Below the pieces are notes generated by a model. It saw only the letters and a list, made by a program, of their open reading frames with translations. It did no database searches and had not been told where the DNA came from. Shown piece after piece: positions 1-6,452 of a stretch of DNA of 6,452 bases (the stretch's first letter is position 1; every line of letters begins with the position of its first letter). The position numbers and the translations under genes were made by a program. The stretch lies in NCBI GenBank assembly GCA_934617135.1, contig CAKTUC010000066.1, forward strand, positions 1 to 6,452, given 5' to 3'. This DNA is from an uncultured Collinsella sp. GTDB lineage: Bacteria > Actinomycetota > Coriobacteriia > Coriobacteriales > Coriobacteriaceae.

Positions 1-23
1 TCATAGCTAGCATATGCACATGC

Positions 24-56
24 AAGCGCCGACTGCATCTTGCGGCCGGCGCTTTT
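24..56 (+). terminator. Probable intrinsic terminator of an upstream gene
   Basis: A perfect 8-bp inverted repeat (AAGCGCCG at 24-31, CGGCGCTT at 47-54) encloses a 15-base loop and runs into a short T tract (53-56). It sits about 40 bases before the first start codon, so it most likely ends transcription of a gene lying before the window. The T tract is only four long and the loop is large, so efficiency may be modest. It could also be a structured leader of the following gene. Confidence 0.5.
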
Positions 57-95
57 ACTACGACAACGACGGTTTACAACGGAAAGGGCTGAGCC

Positions 96-2081
96 ATGAA
101 GCTCGCACTTGCACAGATCGATATGCGGCTGGGTGATATTGAGGGTATCTGCGGCCGCATCGAGGACCAGGCGCGCCTGGCCCATGAACGCGGTGCGCGC
201 GTGCTGTGCGTGCCGGCTCCGCTCTTTATGGGAGCCCTGCCCGGCGGCCTGGTGGGCGCTACCGACTTTGAGCACGACATGCTTGCCGGCCTGACCGGCG
301 TCGCTGAGCGTATCCAGGAGCTCGATATGATCTGCATCGTGCCCGCGGCGGTTTCGTTTGAGGGCCAGCCGCTGCTCGACTACATGATGCTCAAGGACGG
401 TCGCGTGGTGCCCGCGCGCGCAAGCATTGCCCTGCAACGTGGCGAGAACAACGACGCGCGTTGGGCGCCGCCGGTGTTCGATGTGGACGGTGTGCGCATT
501 GCGGTGATTTTCGACCTCGACCGCGAGCTCGAGATGCTGCCGACCGGCGTCGACCTCATTGCCTATTTCCAGTTCAACGCATTCGATATGACCAACCGCG
601 AGACCGCCGCCGTTGCTGCCGTGCGCAGCGGAGCCTACCGCAAGATCGCATCCAAGCGCAGCGTGTGGTTTGCCTGCATGGCGCCGGTCGGTGCGTACGA
701 CGAGTCGGTGTATACCGGCGGGTCGTTCGTGCTCGATGACTGCGGCCGCGTGGTGGCCCAGGCGCCGTGCTTTGAGGAGAGCCTGCTGGTCCAGGAGATT
801 CAGCGCGGCGTGATGCTCGATGCCTTGGAGGACCACGAGCTGCCCGAGTTTCGCTCCGAGGAGTGGCTGTGGCGAGCGTTGGTGCTCGCCGTTCGCGATA
901 ACGCCCGCGCCCACGGCACGTCGCGCGCCGTGGTGGCGCTCGAGGGCGACCTGCCATCGTCTCTGCTGGCGGCGCTTGCCGTCGATGCCCTGGGTCCGCG
1001 CAATGTGATTGGCCTGGTGCTGGGACGCAACCGCATCTTTACGCCGGCGCAGGAGGAGGCGGAGGCCGCTCGTTGTGCCGCCGTTCGTGCCATTGCCGAG
1101 CGCCTGCACATTCGCACCGTTGAGCGCGATGCGCCGGATGCCGCGCGTGTGCTTGACCGCGACGTGTCGGCGGGCGACGCCGAACGCCTGCGCTCGCGCA
1201 CGCTGGGACTCATGCTGGAGGATACGGCGCTCGAGCTGGGCGCGATGGCGCTGAGCCCACTGTCCAAAACCGAGTACGCGCTGGCGGCGCCGGCGCTTTG
1301 CGGTGGCTACCAGGGCGATTACGCGCCCTTTGGGGATGCGTACTTGTCGACGCTCGAGTTTGTGGCGCGCGTGCGCAACCGTACGTCTGCCGTGGTGCCG
1401 CAGGAGCTCGTGACGCTCAATGCGGTGGAGGATTGCATGGAGCGCGTGCTGGCGCAGGCGCTCTCGACGCTTAATGGTCCGGTTGACATGCTCGACCGCG
1501 CGGCGCAGCTGCTCGGTGGGCTTGAGCCGGGCGAGGTCGATGGCACGCTCGAGTCGCACGTGGACCGCAATCGTCCTTTCGACGATATCCCGATGGCTAC
1601 CGGTAAACCCGAGGCATGTTCGCTACTGTTGATGCTCGTGCGCCAGGGCGAGGCCGCCCGCCACCAGCTGCCGACGGCGCCGATTGTTTCGGCGCGTTCG
1701 TTTGCCGAGCGTTCCTGGCCGTATATGCTCGCGTGGTCCGATCTGGGGCTTAACGGTAAGGAGCGCATGACGGTTGATTCGCTGGCGCGCGCCGAGGTGC
1801 GCCGCTATGCCGACGAGGATTCGAGCGAGCGCATGCGAAACGAGATGATGGGCGTGCTCGGCGAGCTGCTGGGTATTTCGCCCGAGCAGATGGAGGAGCT
1901 GCGCTCCGAGGACGGTCAGCGCCGCCTGCACGAGGGCATGAAGAAATTTGAGGGCGAGGTCCAGGACGCCATAGACAAGATGATGGGCGGTCAGGGCGGC
2001 CCGCAAGGTGGTTCCCAGGGCATGCCGATGCCTCATCCACCGGTGGATCCGAGGCAGTTTCCGTTCTTCAGCCAGAATTAG
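96..2081 (+). CDS. Degenerate glutamine-dependent NAD+ synthetase homologue (NadE-like pseudoenzyme)
   Basis: The 661-residue protein has the fold order of glutamine-dependent NAD+ synthetase, which makes NAD+ from deamido-NAD+, ATP and glutamine. Residues 1-235 are nitrilase-like (start MKLALAQIDMRLGD, core DGVRIAVIFD, and YDESVYTGGSFV near 201-212). Residues 260-545 resemble the ATP-pyrophosphatase synthetase domain (LAALAVDALGPRNVIG near 291-306, SKTE at 390-393, GDYAPFGD at 407-414). Key residues are missing. The Glu of the usual FPEL is Ala41, there is no Lys between 101 and 182, and the usual ICED Cys is Phe139, with no Cys from 81 to 193. The ATP loop SGGxDS reads EGDLPS (283-288). Residues about 550-661 form an extra tail, helical and charged, then rich in Gly, Gln, Met and Pro. 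The reading frame is intact with normal-looking codon use, so this is not an obvious pseudogene. ATG is preceded by GGAAAGGG at 81-88. NAD synthesis is doubtful; a regulatory or scaffold role is inference. Confidence 0.8.
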   Translation: MKLALAQIDMRLGDIEGICGRIEDQARLAHERGARVLCVPAPLFMGALPGGLVGATDFEHDMLAGLTGVAERIQELDMICIVPAAVSFEGQPLLDYMMLKDGRVVPARASIALQRGENNDARWAPPVFDVDGVRIAVIFDLDRELEMLPTGVDLIAYFQFNAFDMTNRETAAVAAVRSGAYRKIASKRSVWFACMAPVGAYDESVYTGGSFVLDDCGRVVAQAPCFEESLLVQEIQRGVMLDALEDHELPEFRSEEWLWRALVLAVRDNARAHGTSRAVVALEGDLPSSLLAALAVDALGPRNVIGLVLGRNRIFTPAQEEAEAARCAAVRAIAERLHIRTVERDAPDAARVLDRDVSAGDAERLRSRTLGLMLEDTALELGAMALSPLSKTEYALAAPALCGGYQGDYAPFGDAYLSTLEFVARVRNRTSAVVPQELVTLNAVEDCMERVLAQALSTLNGPVDMLDRAAQLLGGLEPGEVDGTLESHVDRNRPFDDIPMATGKPEACSLLLMLVRQGEAARHQLPTAPIVSARSFAERSWPYMLAWSDLGLNGKERMTVDSLARAEVRRYADEDSSERMRNEMMGVLGELLGISPEQMEELRSEDGQRRLHEGMKKFEGEVQDAIDKMMGGQGGPQGGSQGMPMPHPPVDPRQFPFFSQN

Positions 2082-2168
2082 GGTATGCGGAAACGTTGCA
2101 AGAAGGATTTCCTCGCATGCTTCGTCGACGATCAATCGAATCTTGCTTTAAGCATCTCGGCCTCGTTG

Positions 2169-2177
2169 TGTTATTCT
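2169..2177 (+). promoter_or_regulatory. Extended -10 promoter element of ruvCAB
   Basis: TGTTATTCT combines an extended -10 TG with the hexamer TATTCT (5 of 6 to TATAAT). No convincing -35 lies 16-18 bases upstream; the best there is TTAAGC at 2148-2153, which suits an extended -10 promoter. It lies 70 bases before the ruvC start and directly touches a LexA-type operator, which supports the call. The 87 bases between the preceding stop codon and this element show no hairpin followed by a T tract, so read-through from the upstream gene is possible. Confidence 0.55.
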
Positions 2178-2191
2178 AGAACAGACGTTCG
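2178..2191 (+). promoter_or_regulatory. LexA (SOS) operator upstream of ruvC
   Basis: The sequence AGAACAGACGTTCG contains the exact core GAAC-N4-GTTC of the LexA/DinR box known from Gram-positive bacteria and actinobacteria. It fits CGAACRNRYGTTCG at all positions except the first. It starts one base after the -10 hexamer, so it would cover the transcription start, as expected for a repressor site. The genes behind it are ruvC, ruvA and ruvB, a classic SOS target set. The match is seen in the sequence; LexA control is inferred from the known family. Confidence 0.75.
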
Positions 2192-2206
2192 TGAATGATG
2201 CGCGGG

Positions 2207-2232
2207 GCCTTGCCTTGCGCTTGGCAAAAGGC
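2207..2232 (+). other. Small hairpin in the ruvC leader
   Basis: GCCTT (2207-2211) pairs with AAGGC (2228-2232) and GCC (2212-2214) with GGC (2223-2225). This gives 8 bp with a two-A bulge and an 8-base loop. It ends two bases before the Shine-Dalgarno region GGGGAGG (2235-2241). There is no T tract, so it is not a terminator. It could influence translation start or mRNA stability, but a function is unproven and chance pairing in GC-rich DNA is possible. Confidence 0.25.
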
Positions 2233-2246
2233 GAGGGGAGGTTGGC

Positions 2247-2768
2247 TTGGTTATCTTGGGTATCGACCCCGGTTTGGCCCATACGGGCTGGGGGATTATC
2301 GAGGAACGGCGCGGCGAGGTTCGCTGCCGCGCCTACGGTTGCATCGAGACCAGTGCCGGAAGCCCGCTCGCAGTGCGCCTGTCGCACATTGCCCGCGACC
2401 TCAAGGACGTCGTCGAGCGCTACCGTCCCGATACCGCTGCCATCGAGAGCATCTACTTTGGCGCCAACGTTCGCTCGGCAATACCTACGGCACACGCCCG
2501 CGGCGCCGCGCTCGTGGCGCTTTCGGAGTGCGCACTCGAGATCGGCGAGTACACGCCCATGCAGATCAAGCAGGCAGTGGTGGGCACGGGTGCTGCGGAT
2601 AAGCGGCAGGTTGCCTACATGGTACGTACGCTCACGCAGCTCGACCACGACCCGCACCCCGACCACGCCGCCGATGCCCTGGCCTGCGCCATCTGCCACG
2701 TTAACTTAAGCCGCACCCGCGCCCTCACCGGCGGCGAGTTCTATCAACAGAGAGGAACCGGATACTGA
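2247..2768 (+). CDS. ruvC: Holliday junction resolvase RuvC
   Basis: RuvC is a dimeric, Mg2+-dependent endonuclease that makes paired nicks in Holliday junctions held by RuvAB, finishing recombinational repair in the cytoplasm. The 173-residue length is normal. The N-terminus reads MVILGIDPGLAHTGWG with catalytic Asp7 in the GIDPG strand. Glu67 lies in AAIES, and the C-terminal helix PDHAADALA supplies His140 and Asp143. That gives a D-E-H-D tetrad, as in Thermus RuvC, rather than the four-acid set of E. coli. The KQAVVGTGAADKRQV segment (108-122) matches the conserved DNA-facing loop and helix. The start is TTG, chosen because GGGGAGG (2235-2241) sits five bases before it and the protein begins exactly as family members do. 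It is the first gene of ruvCAB, behind an SOS-type promoter, and its TGA overlaps the ruvA ATG by one base. Confidence 0.96.
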   Translation: MVILGIDPGLAHTGWGIIEERRGEVRCRAYGCIETSAGSPLAVRLSHIARDLKDVVERYRPDTAAIESIYFGANVRSAIPTAHARGAALVALSECALEIGEYTPMQIKQAVVGTGAADKRQVAYMVRTLTQLDHDPHPDHAADALACAICHVNLSRTRALTGGEFYQQRGTGY

Positions 2769-3388
2769 TGATCTCCCAGCTCCATGGAACGCTTGTCGAG
2801 GCCACGATGAGCTCGGCCGTCGTTGATGTATCGGGCGTGGGCTTTGAGCTCGGTATCTCGGGCAGCACCGCGGCCACGTTGCCGACGCCCGGCGGCGAGG
2901 TCCGCCTCTACACGCGCATGCAGGTGCGCGAGGATGCTATGACGCTCTTTGGCTTTGCCTCCAAGGACGAGCGCACGATGTTCGATCGGCTCGTGTCCGT
3001 CTCGGGCGTCGGCCCGCGCCTGGCACTCGCCGTGCTTTCCACCTATACCGTGGGACAGCTGTATTCCCTGGTGATGGCCGAGGACGACAAAGGCATGGCC
3101 AAGGTGCCCGGCGTGGGCAAAAAGACCGCGCAGCGCCTGATTTTGGAGCTTAAGAGCACCTTCGCCAAGGACAAGGGCTTTGTGCCGGTCGACGTGATTC
3201 CCGGACAGGTCGCGATGCCCGTGCCCGCCGCCGTCCCCTCGGCCATCGACGATGCCCGTGCGGCGCTCCTCTCCATGGGCTTTAGCCCGCAGGAGACCGA
3301 TGTTGCCCTGAGCGGGTATGATGGGCAGGATATGCGTGTCGAGGACCTGCTCGGCGCGGCGCTTAAGCGACTCGGAATGGATGCGTGA
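2768..3388 (+). CDS. ruvA: Holliday junction branch migration complex subunit RuvA
   Basis: RuvA tetramers bind the four-way junction, hold it in an open square form and load the RuvB motor rings. The 206 residues show the usual three domains. There is an N-terminal OB-fold barrel (1-64, start [11 protein letters not shown]) and two helix-hairpin-helix DNA-binding motifs ([17 protein letters not shown] near 75-91, and [17 protein letters not shown] near 110-126). A Pro/Ala/Val-rich linker (about 138-158) leads to a C-terminal RuvB-contacting domain (about 159-206, [11 protein letters not shown]). Glu55 and Asp56 match the acidic pin that helps part the strands at the crossover. The ATG overlaps the ruvC stop in a TGATG junction. 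AGAGGA at 2751-2756 is a somewhat distant ribosome binding site, so translation is probably coupled to ruvC. Confidence 0.97.
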   Translation: MISQLHGTLVEATMSSAVVDVSGVGFELGISGSTAATLPTPGGEVRLYTRMQVREDAMTLFGFASKDERTMFDRLVSVSGVGPRLALAVLSTYTVGQLYSLVMAEDDKGMAKVPGVGKKTAQRLILELKSTFAKDKGFVPVDVIPGQVAMPVPAAVPSAIDDARAALLSMGFSPQETDVALSGYDGQDMRVEDLLGAALKRLGMDA

Positions 3389-4455
3389 TGTGGGAAGCCG
3401 ATGACTCTCAGGACCTGTGGGCGACGCCCGGCAACTCGCCGGCGGCATCCATGGCGCACGGCGAGCGCATGGTGGGCTCGGAGCTGACGCCCGAGGACCT
3501 CGATGTCGACCGCACCTTGCGCCCTCAGCGCCTGGATGACTACTGCGGTCAGGAGCACATCAAGCAGAGCCTGCGCGTGTTGATCGAAGCGGCGCAGAGC
3601 CGTGGCGAGACGCTCGACCACGTGATCTTCTCGGGTCCTCCGGGCTTGGGTAAGACTACGCTGGCTACGGTTATCGCCAACGAGCTGGGCGCCCAGATTA
3701 AGACGACGAGCGGTCCGGCCATCGCGCGTACCGGTGACCTGGCGGCTATCCTTACCAACCTGCAGCCGGGTGACGTGCTGTTTATCGACGAGATCCACCG
3801 TCTCAACCGTTCGGTCGAGGAAGTGCTGTATCCCGCGATGGAGGATTTTGCGCTCGATATCGTGATCGGCAAGGGTCCGGCAGCGCGTTCGATTCGCCTG
3901 GATATCCCCAAGTTCACGCTGGTAGCGGCCACGACCCGCTCGGGCATGTTGACCGGCCCGCTGCGCGACCGCTTTGGCATTTCGTATCGCCTGGATTACT
4001 ACACGGTCGAGGAGCTCGCCCAGATCGTGACGCGCTCGGCGACTATCCTGGGCGTGACGATTGACCATCCCAGTGCGCTCGAGATCGGCTCGCGCTCGCG
4101 CGGCACGCCGCGTCTTGCCAACCGTCTGCTCAAGCGCGTGCGTGACTATGCGCAGGTGCGCGGCAACGGTCCCATCGAGCTCGATATCTGCCGCCAGGCG
4201 CTCGAGTTCTTCGAGATCGATGAGCTTGGCCTGGACTGGATGGACATTCGCATCTTGGAGACGCTTGCCAAGACGTTCTCTGGTCGTGCCGTGGGCCTGA
4301 CGACGCTTGCCAGTGCGGTGGGCGAGGACCCGGGCACGCTCGAGGATGTCTACGAGCCCTATCTGTTGCAGTGCGGATTGATGATCCGTACGCCGCAGGG
4401 CCGTCAGGCAACCCTTCGCACCTTTGAGCATTTGGGGATCGAGCCGACCGTCTAG
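3388..4455 (+). CDS. ruvB: Holliday junction branch migration ATPase RuvB
   Basis: RuvB is the AAA+ hexameric motor that pumps DNA through the RuvA-junction complex using ATP. With the ATG start the protein has 355 residues. It contains Walker A GPPGLGKT (83-90), Walker B LFIDEIH (131-137, Asp134 and Glu135), sensor 1 in AATTRSG (180-186), the arginine finger in LRDRFG (Arg193) and sensor 2 in [10 protein letters not shown] (Arg242). A C-terminal winged-helix domain (about 280-355) includes [22 protein letters not shown]. About 45 residues precede [12 protein letters not shown], some 20 more than in E. coli RuvB, and this N-terminal extension is low in recognisable motifs. ATG 3388 gives the same TGATG overlap as at ruvC-ruvA. 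A GTG at 3385 is in frame and would add one residue, so the start is uncertain by one codon. It is the last gene of ruvCAB. Confidence 0.96.
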   Translation: MWEADDSQDLWATPGNSPAASMAHGERMVGSELTPEDLDVDRTLRPQRLDDYCGQEHIKQSLRVLIEAAQSRGETLDHVIFSGPPGLGKTTLATVIANELGAQIKTTSGPAIARTGDLAAILTNLQPGDVLFIDEIHRLNRSVEEVLYPAMEDFALDIVIGKGPAARSIRLDIPKFTLVAATTRSGMLTGPLRDRFGISYRLDYYTVEELAQIVTRSATILGVTIDHPSALEIGSRSRGTPRLANRLLKRVRDYAQVRGNGPIELDICRQALEFFEIDELGLDWMDIRILETLAKTFSGRAVGLTTLASAVGEDPGTLEDVYEPYLLQCGLMIRTPQGRQATLRTFEHLGIEPTV

Positions 4456-4509
4456 GGGCCTTTGTGCCGGCGCGTCTGTGGGCTATCGCTGGGCATCGGG
4501 TAAACATAT

Positions 4510-4535
4510 CGCCGTTCGTCGGTTACGGGCGTTTT
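4510..4535 (+). terminator. Weak candidate terminator after ruvB
   Basis: CGCCGT (4510-4515) can pair with ACGGGCG (4525-4531) if one G is bulged, giving 6 bp and a 9-base loop followed by TTTT (4532-4535). It lies 54 bases after the ruvB stop and before the fhs promoter, which is where a terminator is expected. The stem is short and imperfect, so this is a tentative call. Confidence 0.35.
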
Positions 4536-4559
4536 ACTATTGCGCGTGCGTGCTATGCT
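4533..4559 (+). promoter_or_regulatory. Probable promoter of fhs
   Basis: TGCTATGCT at 4551-4559 is an extended -10 element (TG, one base, then TATGCT). A weak -35-like TTTACT lies at 4533-4538 with a 15-base spacer, shorter than ideal. Transcription would begin near 4566, leaving a leader of about 35 bases that carries the fhs ribosome binding site. The -35-like sequence overlaps the T tract of the candidate ruvB terminator. The rest of the 144-base gap (4456-4599) shows nothing else recognisable. Confidence 0.45.
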
Positions 4560-4599
4560 GGATTGGTCTTTTTCTCATCCGGTAACGAAAGGACCGCCC

Positions 4600-6267
4600 A
4601 TGCCTACTGACATCGAAATCGCACGTTCTGTTACGCCGCTGCCCATTACCGAGGTGGCCAAGAACGCCGGCGTCGACGTTAAGCATCTGATTCCGTACGG
4701 CTTTGACAAGGCAAAGGTCGACTATTCCCTGCTCAACGAGCCAACTGATCACCAGGCCAAGCTTGTCCTCGTGACCGCTATCAACCCCACGCCCGCGGGC
4801 GAGGGCAAGACCACCACGACCATCGGTCTGGCCGACGGCCTACGCCGTCGCGGCATCAAGAGCGCCGTGGCCCTGCGCGAGCCTTCGCTCGGCCCCGTCT
4901 TTGGCGTAAAGGGCGGTGCCGCCGGCGGCGGTTGGGCCCAGGTCATCCCCATGGAGGACATCAACCTGCACTTTACCGGCGACTTCCATGCCATCGGTGC
5001 TGCCAACAACCTGCTGGCCGCCATGCTCGACAATCATATTCAGCAGGGCAACCAGCTCGGCATCGACGTTAAGCGCATCACCTGGAAGCGCGTCGTCGAC
5101 ATGAACGACCGTCAGCTGCGCCACGTCATCGACGGCATTGGCGGCAAGGCCCAGGGCGTGCCGCGCGAGGACGGCTTCGACATCACCGTCGCCTCCGAGG
5201 TCATGGCAATCCTTTGCCTGTCCACGAGCATCAACGACCTCAAGGAGCGCTTGGGCGAGATTGTCGTCGGCTACAGCTATGCCGGCGAGCCCGTCCGCGC
5301 CCGCGACCTTAAGGCCCAGGGCGCCATGGCGGCCCTACTTAAGGATGCGCTCAAACCCAATCTGGTCCAGACGCTCGAGGGTACGCCTGCGTTTGTCCAC
5401 GGTGGCCCCTTCGCCAATATTGCCCACGGCTGCAACTCTATCATGGCTACCCGCATGGCCATGCGCTTTGGCGATGTCGCTATTACCGAGGCCGGCTTTG
5501 GCGCCGACCTGGGTGCCGAGAAGTTCCTCGATATCAAGTGCCGCATGACGGGCGTTCGCCCCAGCGCCGTCGTGGTCGTTGCCACTGCCCGCGCGCTTAA
5601 GTACAACGGCGGTGTCGCCAAGGCCGACCTCAATGAGGAGAACCTCGAGGCCCTCAAGGCTGGCATGCCCAATCTGCTGCGTCACGTCGATAACATTCAG
5701 AACGTGTACGGCCTGCCCTGCGTGGTTGCCATCAACCGCTTCCCGACGGACACCGAGGCCGAGCTTGCTCTGATCGAGTCCGAGTGCCAGAAGCTCGGTG
5801 TCAACGTCAAGCTGTCCGAGGTTTGGGCCAAGGGCGGCGAGGGCGCGCTTGAGTTGGCCGATGAGGTCATGCGCCTGATCGAGCAGCCGAGCGAGCTCAA
5901 GTTTGCCTACGAGGACGGCGCCGATGTTGCCGACGCCCTTGAGGCCGTTGCCACCAAGGTCTACCGCGCCGACGGCGTCGACTTTACGCCGGCTGCCAAG
6001 CGCCAGCTCGCCGAGCTGCGCGAGAACGGCTTTGGCAACCTGCCCGTGTGCGTGGCCAAGACGCAGTACAGCTTTAGCGACAACGCCAAGGCCCTCGGTG
6101 CCCCCGAGAACTTCCGCATCACGGTGCGCGAGCTCAAGGTTTCCGCCGGCGCCCACTTTGTGGTCGCGTTGACCGGCAGCGTTCTGACCATGCCGGGCCT
6201 GCCGAAGGTTCCCGCGGCCGAGAACATCGACGTCGACAACGACGGCAACATCACCGGCCTGTTCTAA
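4600..6267 (+). CDS. fhs: Formate--tetrahydrofolate ligase (10-formyl-THF synthetase)
   Basis: The enzyme joins formate to tetrahydrofolate with ATP, giving 10-formyl-THF for purine and formyl-Met-tRNA synthesis and, in acetogens, for the methyl branch of the Wood-Ljungdahl pathway. The 555 residues match the usual length of about 556. The ATP loop is [11 protein letters not shown] (64-74). [19 protein letters not shown] (93-111) and [15 protein letters not shown] (118-132) form the signature core. [15 protein letters not shown] (325-339) is the second family signature, and VWAKGGEGA (408-416) holds the Trp that in known structures packs near the adenine. The residue after GGAAGGG is Trp112, where the family signature has Tyr. 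ATG 4600 is chosen because GAAAGGA (4587-4593) is well placed and MPTDIEIA starts as homologues do. An in-frame TTG at 4540 would overlap the promoter. The gene has its own promoter and strong terminator, so it looks monocistronic. Confidence 0.97.
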   Translation: MPTDIEIARSVTPLPITEVAKNAGVDVKHLIPYGFDKAKVDYSLLNEPTDHQAKLVLVTAINPTPAGEGKTTTTIGLADGLRRRGIKSAVALREPSLGPVFGVKGGAAGGGWAQVIPMEDINLHFTGDFHAIGAANNLLAAMLDNHIQQGNQLGIDVKRITWKRVVDMNDRQLRHVIDGIGGKAQGVPREDGFDITVASEVMAILCLSTSINDLKERLGEIVVGYSYAGEPVRARDLKAQGAMAALLKDALKPNLVQTLEGTPAFVHGGPFANIAHGCNSIMATRMAMRFGDVAITEAGFGADLGAEKFLDIKCRMTGVRPSAVVVVATARALKYNGGVAKADLNEENLEALKAGMPNLLRHVDNIQNVYGLPCVVAINRFPTDTEAELALIESECQKLGVNVKLSEVWAKGGEGALELADEVMRLIEQPSELKFAYEDGADVADALEAVATKVYRADGVDFTPAAKRQLAELRENGFGNLPVCVAKTQYSFSDNAKALGAPENFRITVRELKVSAGAHFVVALTGSVLTMPGLPKVPAAENIDVDNDGNITGLF

Positions 6268-6294
6268 GCCGACTGCCTCATAGCTGCTTGCCCG

Positions 6295-6328
6295 CCCCGC
6301 CGTGCCATCAAGGCCCGGCGGGGTTTTT
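6295..6328 (+). terminator. Strong intrinsic terminator of fhs
   Basis: A perfect 8-bp GC stem (CCCCGCCG at 6295-6302, CGGCGGGG at 6316-6323) is followed at once by TTTTT (6324-6328). Within the loop GCC and GGC can add three more pairs after one mismatch, closing on a small ATCAA loop. It lies 27 bases after the fhs stop codon. This is a textbook rho-independent terminator. Confidence 0.93.
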
Positions 6329-6394
6329 GATCTCGAATGCCGCGCATGTCTTGTGATGCCGGCGGGCTTTGCCCGTCATAGGCTTTTGCGCGGG

Positions 6395-6400
6395 TAGAAT
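6395..6400 (+). promoter_or_regulatory. Candidate -10 element for the gene at the right edge
   Basis: TAGAAT matches TATAAT at five of six positions and lies 45 bases before the next start codon. No good -35 is found at the usual distance; TTGCCC at 6369-6374 would need a 20-base spacer. A compact hairpin, CGGGC-TTT-GCCCG (6363-6375), lies just upstream and has no T tract, so it might be an operator or simply chance. The promoter call rests mainly on position between a terminator and a start codon. Confidence 0.35.
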
Positions 6401-6445
6401 GCATGGATAACTTGATGCTTACGGGCGACGGAAAGGAATCGTTGC

Positions 6446-6452
6446 ATGGATC
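6446..6452 (+). CDS. Start of an unidentified gene, cut by the window edge
   Basis: An ATG at 6446 follows GGAAAGGA (6430-6437) at a spacing of eight bases, the same style of ribosome binding site as the first gene and fhs. Only Met-Asp and one base remain in the window, so the product cannot be named. A TTG at 6442 is a less likely start. The preceding terminator suggests this is a separate transcription unit from fhs. Confidence 0.45.

Noticed and set aside
96..2081. Calling the first gene a pseudogene
   Set aside because: The frame is uninterrupted over 661 codons, has a good ribosome binding site, and fold-defining segments are well kept. Only catalytic residues are gone, which fits repurposing better than decay.
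2122..2131. Palindrome TCGTCGACGA upstream of ruvC
   Set aside because: Ten-base perfect palindrome, but it occurs once, matches no operator I know, and is easily expected by chance in GC-rich DNA.
2084..2155. Possible terminator after the NadE-like gene
   Set aside because: Pairings ATGCG/CGCAT (2085-2089 with 2114-2118) and ATGCTT/AAGCAT (2117-2122 with 2150-2155) exist, but they are short or widely spaced and neither is followed by a T tract.
2191..2709. Overlapping + strand frames from GTG 2191 and ATG 2195 in the ruvC region
   Set aside because: They are out of frame with RuvC, show no protein motif, and start inside or next to the LexA site without a proper ribosome binding site.
3043..4431. 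Long antisense open frame (462 codons) opposite ruvA and ruvB
   Set aside because: The sense frame encodes unmistakable RuvA and RuvB. The antisense product has no recognisable motif and is rich in Arg, Ala and His as expected of a GC-rich shadow frame.
4540..4599. Longer fhs form starting at TTG 4540
   Set aside because: The added 20 residues are not typical of the family, and the segment contains the probable -10 element. ATG 4600 has a well-spaced GAAAGGA and a family-typical N-terminus.
5335..6156. Antisense open frame (273 codons) opposite fhs
   Set aside because: It lies wholly within a canonical fhs gene, has no recognised domain, and arises from the G/C bias of third codon positions.

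Overview
The window is a GC-rich, densely coding bacterial stretch with every supported gene on the + strand. Protein style, the gene set and heavy G/C third-position use suggest a high-GC Gram-positive anaerobe, most likely of the Coriobacteriia (Collinsella-like). That placement is inference from family resemblance, not a database result. No mobile element, CRISPR array, tRNA or rRNA was recognised.

Layout: (1) Positions 1-95 hold a probable terminator hairpin of an upstream gene and the ribosome binding site of the first gene. (2) Positions 96-2081 encode a 661-residue protein with the two-domain layout of glutamine-dependent NAD+ synthetase (nitrilase-type amidase plus ATP-pyrophosphatase). 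The glutaminase triad and the ATP-binding SGGxDS loop have both been replaced, and a unique C-terminal tail has been added. It looks like an intact, maintained pseudoenzyme and is the most unusual item here. (3) Positions 2082-2246 hold an extended -10 promoter directly abutting a LexA (SOS) box, then a short structured leader. (4) Positions 2247-4455 are ruvC-ruvA-ruvB, joined by two identical one-base stop/start overlaps; together they encode the complete Holliday-junction branch migration and resolution machine. (5) Positions 4456-4599 carry a weak terminator-like hairpin and a probable promoter. (6) Positions 4600-6267 are fhs, formate-tetrahydrofolate ligase, followed by a strong intrinsic terminator. 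(7) The last 120 bases hold a candidate promoter and the first codons of another gene that runs off the edge.

How they work together: ruvCAB forms one DNA-repair operon with sequence evidence for SOS control of all three subunits. The NAD-synthetase-like gene and fhs appear to be separate units concerned with, or derived from, cofactor and one-carbon metabolism. No clear terminator separates the first gene from ruvC, so read-through into ruvCAB is possible. The best candidates for undescribed biology are the degenerate NadE-like protein and its tail.
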